Part shown: piece after piece, positions 59,241 to 64,000 of the stretch
Position numbering within the stretch: position 1 is the first letter of the stretch
Layout: each line of letters opens with the position of its first letter
From: Bacteroidales bacterium
GTDB lineage: Bacteria > Bacteroidota > Bacteroidia > Bacteroidales > Bacteroidaceae
Direction: 5' to 3'
Length of the DNA: 64,000 nucleotides
NCBI GenBank assembly: GCA_004557185.1
Contig: SFEP01000005.1
Span: 42,882 to 106,881, forward strand
Made by a program: the position numbers and the translations under genes
Notes under the pieces: model-generated
What the model was told of the DNA's origin: nothing
Database searches by the model: none
The model's input: only the letters and a program-made list of their open reading frames with translations

Positions 59241-60581
59241 ATGGCCAAGAAGAAAAGTGAAGCCGCAAGTCTGATTGAAACATTCAACGACTTCAAGGAA
59301 ACCAAGAACATTGACCGCACTACGCTCGTCGGCGTGCTCGAAGAGAGCTTCCGCAGCGTCATTGCCAAAATCTTCGGTTCGGACGAGAACTTCGATGTCA
59401 TCGTCAACCCCGACAAGGGCGACTGCGAAATCTACCGCAACCGCACCGTGGTGAACGACGACGAAGTGGACGACGAAAACCGCCAAATTGCCCTCAGCGA
59501 TGCCCGCGCCATCGACGAAACCTACGAGGTGGGCGAGGACGTGAGCGAAAGCATCCAATTCGCCGACTTCGGCCGACGCGCCATCCTCACCCTGCGACAG
59601 ACGCTCGCCAGCAAAATCCTCGAACTCGAGCACGACGCCCTCTACAACAAATACAAGGACCGCGTGGGCGAACTCATCGCCGCCGAGGTGTATCAGACGT
59701 GGAAGAGCGAAACGCTCCTGCTCGACGAGGACAAAAACGAACTCTACCTGCCCAAGTCGCAGCAGATTCCCCGCGACTTCTTCCACAAGGGCGACACCGT
59801 GCGCGCCGTCATCGACCGCGTTGACAACACCAACGGTAACCCCAAAATCTACCTGTCGCGCACCTCGCCCATGTTCCTGCAACGTATGCTCGAGGGCGAA
59901 ATCCCCGAAATTGCCGAAGGCGTCATCCGTCTGTGCTGCGCTGCCCGCCTTCCGGGCGAACGCGCCAAAATTGCCGTCATGAGCCTCGACGACAGGGTCG
60001 ACCCCGTAGGTGCCTGCGTCGGTGTCAAGGGCAGCCGCATCCACGGCATCGTTCGCGAGCTGCACAACGAAAACATCGACGTCATCCAATACACCACCAA
60101 CAAGCCCCTCTTCATCCAGCGCGCCCTCAGCCCCGCACAGGTCAGCAGCGTGCAAATCAACGAAGACGAGCACAAGGCCGACGTCTACCTGCGGCCCGAG
60201 GAGGTGTCACTCGCCATCGGTAAGGGCGGCATGAACATCAAGCTGGCCTCCATGCTCACAGGCTACACCATCGACGTCTACCGCGAGAGCGACGGACAGG
60301 AGGAAACCGAAGACATCTACCTCGACCAGTTTGCCGACGAAATTGACCAGTGGGTCATCGACGCCATCAAGGGCATCGGCCTGCGCACCGCCAAGGACGT
60401 GCTCAACGCACCGCGTGAAATGCTCATCGAAAAGGCCGACCTCGAAGAGGACACCGTCGACGATGTCATACGCGTACTCCGCGCCGAGTTCGACGAGGAC
60501 AACGCACCCGCTGCCGCCAATGCCGACACCGCAGCAGGCAACACCGCCGACCCACACGAAGCGGAGACGGAGAACAAGTGA
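59241..60581 (+). CDS. nusA: Transcription termination/antitermination factor NusA
   Basis: 446 residues. N-terminal RNAP-binding domain (LIETFNDFKETKNIDRTTLV ... FDVIVNPDKGDCEIYR), S1 domain (GDTVRAVIDRVDN), and KH1/KH2 (DDRVDPVGACVGVKGSRIHGI; RPEEVSLAIGKGGMNIKLAS). A short helix-hairpin-helix (IDAIKGIGLRTAKDVLN) and an acidic, alanine-rich tail follow. The long C-terminal acidic repeats of E. coli NusA are absent, as usual in this phylum. It is the middle gene of the operon. Confidence 0.97.
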   Translation: MAKKKSEAASLIETFNDFKETKNIDRTTLVGVLEESFRSVIAKIFGSDENFDVIVNPDKGDCEIYRNRTVVNDDEVDDENRQIALSDARAIDETYEVGEDVSESIQFADFGRRAILTLRQTLASKILELEHDALYNKYKDRVGELIAAEVYQTWKSETLLLDEDKNELYLPKSQQIPRDFFHKGDTVRAVIDRVDNTNGNPKIYLSRTSPMFLQRMLEGEIPEIAEGVIRLCCAARLPGERAKIAVMSLDDRVDPVGACVGVKGSRIHGIVRELHNENIDVIQYTTNKPLFIQRALSPAQVSSVQINEDEHKADVYLRPEEVSLAIGKGGMNIKLASMLTGYTIDVYRESDGQEETEDIYLDQFADEIDQWVIDAIKGIGLRTAKDVLNAPREMLIEKADLEEDTVDDVIRVLRAEFDEDNAPAAANADTAAGNTADPHEAETENK

Positions 60582-60825
60582 TTAAAAAATGAAGGCAGCC
60601 CCGCAAGCCACAGGCAGCGGACACGGTCCTCTTTTTCTCATCTCTCTTTTTCACCGGGTGCGACTCGCAAGCCTCACAGGCCCAGGCCAGCCACCATCAG
60701 GCCACGCCGCCGCCACCACCCGCAAGCGCACCACTACCACCGACACCGACCTGCACGCAGGCGGGCTGTTCAGAAATCTCTCTCTTCCTTTTTTAATTAC
60801 ACCATCCACACACCTACAACACCGC

Positions 60826-63639
60826 ATGGCAAAAATCAGAATAAATAAAGTGATCAAAGAATTCGGCGTAGGCCTGCAAACCGTGTGCGACTTCCTCGCA
60901 TCGAAAGGCGCAGCCCTGCCCGGAGACAACCTCAACCAGCAGCTCGACGAGCATCAATACGAACTCCTCAAGCAGGAATTCGGTGCCGACAAAGCCCTTC
61001 GCAACAAGGCCGAGTCGATGATGCAGAGCCGCATGAAGGACAAGGAGAAGAAACCCGCTGCCCCCAAAGCCGAAAAGCCCCGCGAAGAGCAGATGGTGGA
61101 AACCCGCGTGCCCGACGACATGCGTCCCAGCATCAAAGTGCAGGGCACCATCGCACTCGACGACAAGGGCAACCCCAAGCCCGAAGCCAAGCCCGCAGCA
61201 CCTGCCGCCAAAGCACCGGCTCCCACCCCCGAGCCCAAGGTCCAAGAGCCCGAGCAGGCCGAAGAGCCCGCACCCAAGGCCGAAGAGCCCGCACAGCCCG
61301 CCCAGCAGCCCGCAGCGCCCAAGGCCGAAAAGCCCCACAAGGAGCGCCCCAGCGTAGAGGAACGCGCGGCCGCCATCGGCTCTGAAGAAGATGGCGTCTT
61401 CAAGCTCCGTCCGCAGCAGGAAATCACAGGTCCCAAGGTGCTCGGCACCATCGACCTCAGCTCCATCAACGCCAACACGCGCCCCAAAAAGCGCTCCAAG
61501 GAGGAACGCCGCCGCGAGCAGCAGGCACAGCAGGCACAGCAGGGACAGCGTAAAAAGCGCCAGCGCATCGGCAACGAGCGCGTCGACGTGAACGCCGTGG
61601 CCAACCAGCAGCCTGGCGCAGCAGGAGGCGGCAACAACAACCGCCGCAACAACAACCAGCAGCCTGCCGCCAACAACTCACAGAAAAACCAAAAGAACCG
61701 CAACCGCAAGGCCAAGGAAGTGAAGGCCGAAGTGTCGGAAGAAGACGTAGCCAAGCAGGTAAAGGAAACACTGGCACGCCTCACCAACAAGCAGAAGGGA
61801 TCGAAGAGCGCCAAGTACCGCAAGGAGAAGCGCGAACAAGTGCAGGCCCGCCAGGAGGAAGAACGCCGCGAAGCCAAGGCCGAGAGCAAAATACTCAAGC
61901 TCACCGAATTCGTCACCGCCAACGAGCTCGCCAAGATGATGGACGTGCCCGTCACCAAGGTCATTGCCACCTGCATGAGCATCGGCATCATGGTCAGCAT
62001 CAACCAGCGCATGGACGCCGAAACCATCGACCTCGTGGCCGAAGAGTTCGGGTTCAAAACCGACTACGTATCAGCCGACGTGCAAGAGGCCATTGCCGAG
62101 GAAGCCGACAACCCCGAAGACCTCCTGCCCCGCGCACCCATCGTCACCGTCATGGGTCACGTAGACCACGGTAAAACGTCGCTCCTCGACTACATCCGCA
62201 AGTCGAACGTCATTGCAGGCGAGGCCGGCGGCATCACGCAGCACATCGGTGCCTACAACGTGACGCTCGACAACGGCCGCAAAATCACCTTCCTCGACAC
62301 CCCGGGCCACGAAGCCTTCACCGCCATGCGTGCCCGAGGCGCCCAAGTCACCGACATCGCCATCATCATCATCGCTGCCGACGACGACATCATGCCGCAA
62401 ACCAAGGAGGCCATCAGCCACGCCGTAGCGGCCAACGTGCCCATCGTCTTTGCCATCAACAAGGTGGACAAACCCCACGCCAACCCCGACAAAATCAAAG
62501 AGGGACTGGCTGCCATGAACTTCCTCGTCGAGGACTGGGGCGGTAAATACCAGAGCCAGGACATCTCGGCCAAAAAGGGTACAGGCGTGAGCGAACTGCT
62601 CGAAAAGGTGCTCCTCGAGGCCGACATGCTCGAACTCAAGGCCAACCCCAACCGCAAGGCCACGGGTACCGTCATCGAGTCGTCGCTCGACAAAGGCCGA
62701 GGCTACGTGGCCACCGTGCTCGTGTCGAACGGCACGCTGCGCCAGGGCGACGTGGTGCTCGCAGGCACCAACTACGGCCGCGTCAAGGCCCTCTTCAACG
62801 AACGCGGCTCACGCATTCAGGAGGTTGGCCCCTCCATGGCCGCCACGCTCCTCGGCTTCAACGGTGCACCGCAGGCCGGCGACCAGTTCCACGTGATGGA
62901 GACAGAACAGGAGGCGCGCGACATTGCCAACAAACGCGAACAGCTGCAGCGTGAGCAGGACCTCCGCACTCGCGAAGTGCTCACCCTCGAAAAGATTGGC
63001 AAACGCCTCAAGCAGGGAAGCTACCACGAACTGAACATCATCGTCAAGGCCGACGTCGACGGTTCGGTAGAGGCTCTCGCCGACTCCTTCATCAAGCTCT
63101 CCACCGAAACCATCGTGGTCAAGGTCATCTACAAGGGCGTGGGTCAGATCAGCGAAAACGACGTAACACTCGCCGCCGCCTCCGAGGCCATCATCGTGGG
63201 CTTCCAGGTGCGCCCCTCGCAGCAGGCTCGCAAACTCGCCGAGCGCGACGGTGTAGAGATACGCCAGTACTCCGTCATCTACGACGCCATTGAAGACGTG
63301 AAGGTAGCCATGGAGGGCATGCTCGAACCCATCGTGAAGGAAGAGGTGACCGCCAACATCGAGGTGCGCCAAGTGTACCACATCTCCAAGGTGGGCTACG
63401 TGGCCGGTGCCTACGTGCTCGACGGCAAGGTGAAGCGCTCCGACAAAGCACGCCTCATACGCGACGGCATCGTCGTCTTCACGGGCGAAATCAACGCACT
63501 CAAGCGCTTCAAGGACGACGTGAAGGAGGTAAACACCAACTTCGAGTGCGGTATCTCACTCACCAACTGCAACGACATCAAGGAAGGCGACATCATCGAA
63601 ACCTTCCAGGAAATCGAAGTGAAGCAGAAACTCTCGTAA
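60826..63639 (+). CDS. infB: Translation initiation factor IF-2
   Basis: 937 residues from the ATG at 60826 (MAKIRINKVIKEFGVGLQTV). An in-frame ATG at 60589 exists, but its 79-residue extension is low-complexity. An IF2_N domain is followed by a long Pro/Ala/Glu- and Gln/Asn-rich linker (about 65-360). Then comes the GTPase domain: G1 GHVDHGKT (about 443), G3 DTPGH (about 491), G4 NKVD (about 544), G5 SAK (about 581). C1/C2 domains end at EIEVKQKLS. The 244-bp gap after nusA shows no promoter match. It is closed by a terminator at 63665. Confidence 0.97.
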   Translation: MAKIRINKVIKEFGVGLQTVCDFLASKGAALPGDNLNQQLDEHQYELLKQEFGADKALRNKAESMMQSRMKDKEKKPAAPKAEKPREEQMVETRVPDDMRPSIKVQGTIALDDKGNPKPEAKPAAPAAKAPAPTPEPKVQEPEQAEEPAPKAEEPAQPAQQPAAPKAEKPHKERPSVEERAAAIGSEEDGVFKLRPQQEITGPKVLGTIDLSSINANTRPKKRSKEERRREQQAQQAQQGQRKKRQRIGNERVDVNAVANQQPGAAGGGNNNRRNNNQQPAANNSQKNQKNRNRKAKEVKAEVSEEDVAKQVKETLARLTNKQKGSKSAKYRKEKREQVQARQEEERREAKAESKILKLTEFVTANELAKMMDVPVTKVIATCMSIGIMVSINQRMDAETIDLVAEEFGFKTDYVSADVQEAIAEEADNPEDLLPRAPIVTVMGHVDHGKTSLLDYIRKSNVIAGEAGGITQHIGAYNVTLDNGRKITFLDTPGHEAFTAMRARGAQVTDIAIIIIAADDDIMPQTKEAISHAVAANVPIVFAINKVDKPHANPDKIKEGLAAMNFLVEDWGGKYQSQDISAKKGTGVSELLEKVLLEADMLELKANPNRKATGTVIESSLDKGRGYVATVLVSNGTLRQGDVVLAGTNYGRVKALFNERGSRIQEVGPSMAATLLGFNGAPQAGDQFHVMETEQEARDIANKREQLQREQDLRTREVLTLEKIGKRLKQGSYHELNIIVKADVDGSVEALADSFIKLSTETIVVKVIYKGVGQISENDVTLAAASEAIIVGFQVRPSQQARKLAERDGVEIRQYSVIYDAIEDVKVAMEGMLEPIVKEEVTANIEVRQVYHISKVGYVAGAYVLDGKVKRSDKARLIRDGIVVFTGEINALKRFKDDVKEVNTNFECGISLTNCNDIKEGDIIETFQEIEVKQKLS

Positions 63640-63664
63640 GCCTGCCACACCCAAGCCACATCAC

Positions 63665-63709
63665 GAGGCTGCGCCGTAAACACACCCTATACGGCGCAGC
63701 CTCTTTTTT
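63665..63709 (+). terminator. Terminator of the rimP-nusA-infB operon
   Basis: GAGGCTGCGCCGTA pairs with TACGGCGCAGCCTC around a short loop, followed by six T. Confidence 0.92.
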
Positions 63710-63719
63710 GTGTAAAACA

Positions 63720-64000
63720 GATGCTTCGCAAAAGGATCTACCAACGCGTAAGGCATGACAACGCCCTAAGGTGCTTGGCGTGAAATGGACGAAGCGCACC
63801 AGGAAGGGCTGCGAGGAAGGAACAAGAGAAAAGAAATATTTTGACAAATAGAGCCAATTTCTCAGCGTTTTCGCAGACTCTTGAGGAGGTGATTCAGATA
63901 TCTCGGCAAGCATATGGTTCAGGTCTGCGTCTGGTTGATTGAAGAATTTACGTAGCATCTATTTTCGGCGGGGTGGGGGATGGGAAAAAGGAGATGCTAC
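63720..64000 (+). repeat. Composite array element, copy R5, cut by the window edge
   Basis: A recognisable array end (TTTACGTAGCATC, to 63959), a perfect-length 33-bp linker (63960-63992) and the start of a new array, GATGCTAC (63993), running off the window. Upstream, GATGC at 63720 follows a linker-like AAAACA. The interval 63720-63959 is 240 bp, exactly 9 + 11 x 21, although its interior is not obviously repetitive and may be an insertion or a decayed array. A minus-strand frame from 63958 exists but shows no recognisable protein. Confidence 0.8.

Noticed and set aside
63593..63958. 121-codon minus-strand gene at the right edge
   Set aside because: It starts in an array end and runs through the infB terminator into the end of infB antisense; I recognise no domain.

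Overview
The window comes from a GC-rich member of the Bacteroidales, most likely a Prevotellaceae-like bacterium. Four things support this. Many genes are preceded by the Bacteroidetes -7 box TAnnTTTG and lack a Shine-Dalgarno sequence. A homologue of the type IX secretion (T9SS) protein PorW/SprE is present. Several secreted proteins end in T9SS-type C-terminal domains. Conserved Bacteroidales gene blocks are intact: DUF6242 - DUF6089 - uppS - bamA - ompH - ompH, rimP - nusA - infB, and glyS - FKBP. The taxonomic placement is inference from these features, not from a database search.

Layout. 0-6 kb (minus strand): partial purL, a cold-shock/TPR protein, and a lone cysD. 6-12.5 kb: cvpA-sufB, formate-tetrahydrofolate ligase, two identical tRNA-Pro(GGG) genes flanking a cation-diffusion transporter, and a glycosyltransferase. 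13-22 kb: aroA, a small cysteine-containing membrane protein, a zinc/manganese-type ABC permease, the PorW-like lipoprotein, glyS, an FKBP lipoprotein and an InaA-like kinase. 22.8-31.6 kb: the envelope block (DUF6242, DUF6089, uppS, bamA, two Skp/OmpH chaperones), a LolD-like ATPase and an S1-domain protein. 31.6-38.5 kb: a 1.15-kb gene-poor AT-rich stretch with a candidate small RNA, a PBP4-type peptidase, a T9SS cargo protein, a membrane protein and a small periplasmic protein. 38.9-46.7 kb: cysQ, a SLC13 permease, a thioesterase, frr, rsgA, an NfeD-like protein and an M6-like metalloprotease. 47-58.4 kb: surface polysaccharide genes (CDP-glycerol-type transferase, Wzx-like flippase, GT2, ArnT-like transferase, GtrA, DPM1-like GT2) interrupted by two minus-strand secreted proteins. 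58.5-63.6 kb: rimP-nusA-infB.

The most unusual content is intergenic. Four gaps, plus the right edge of the window, carry composite repeats built to a strict plan. Short palindromic arrays are bounded by GATGC and GCATC, their lengths are exactly 9 + 21n bp (30, 51 and 72 bp seen), and they are joined by linkers of exactly 33 bp. The arrays come in several sequence 'alphabets' (TACGTA, CCACGG, TTCACG types). At one locus the 72-bp module is inverted relative to flanks that are otherwise collinear with another copy. A related eight-unit 21-bp array lies at 22.5 kb. Unrelated tandem repeats of 21 bp x 6 and 22 bp x 4 lie upstream of the CDP-glycerol transferase and of cvpA. I recognise no described family with this architecture.

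Gene-context oddities: cysD has no cysN or cysC beside it, while cysQ and a probable sulfate-type permease sit 33 kb away. sufB is not followed by sufCDS. The NfeD-like gene has no floA partner.
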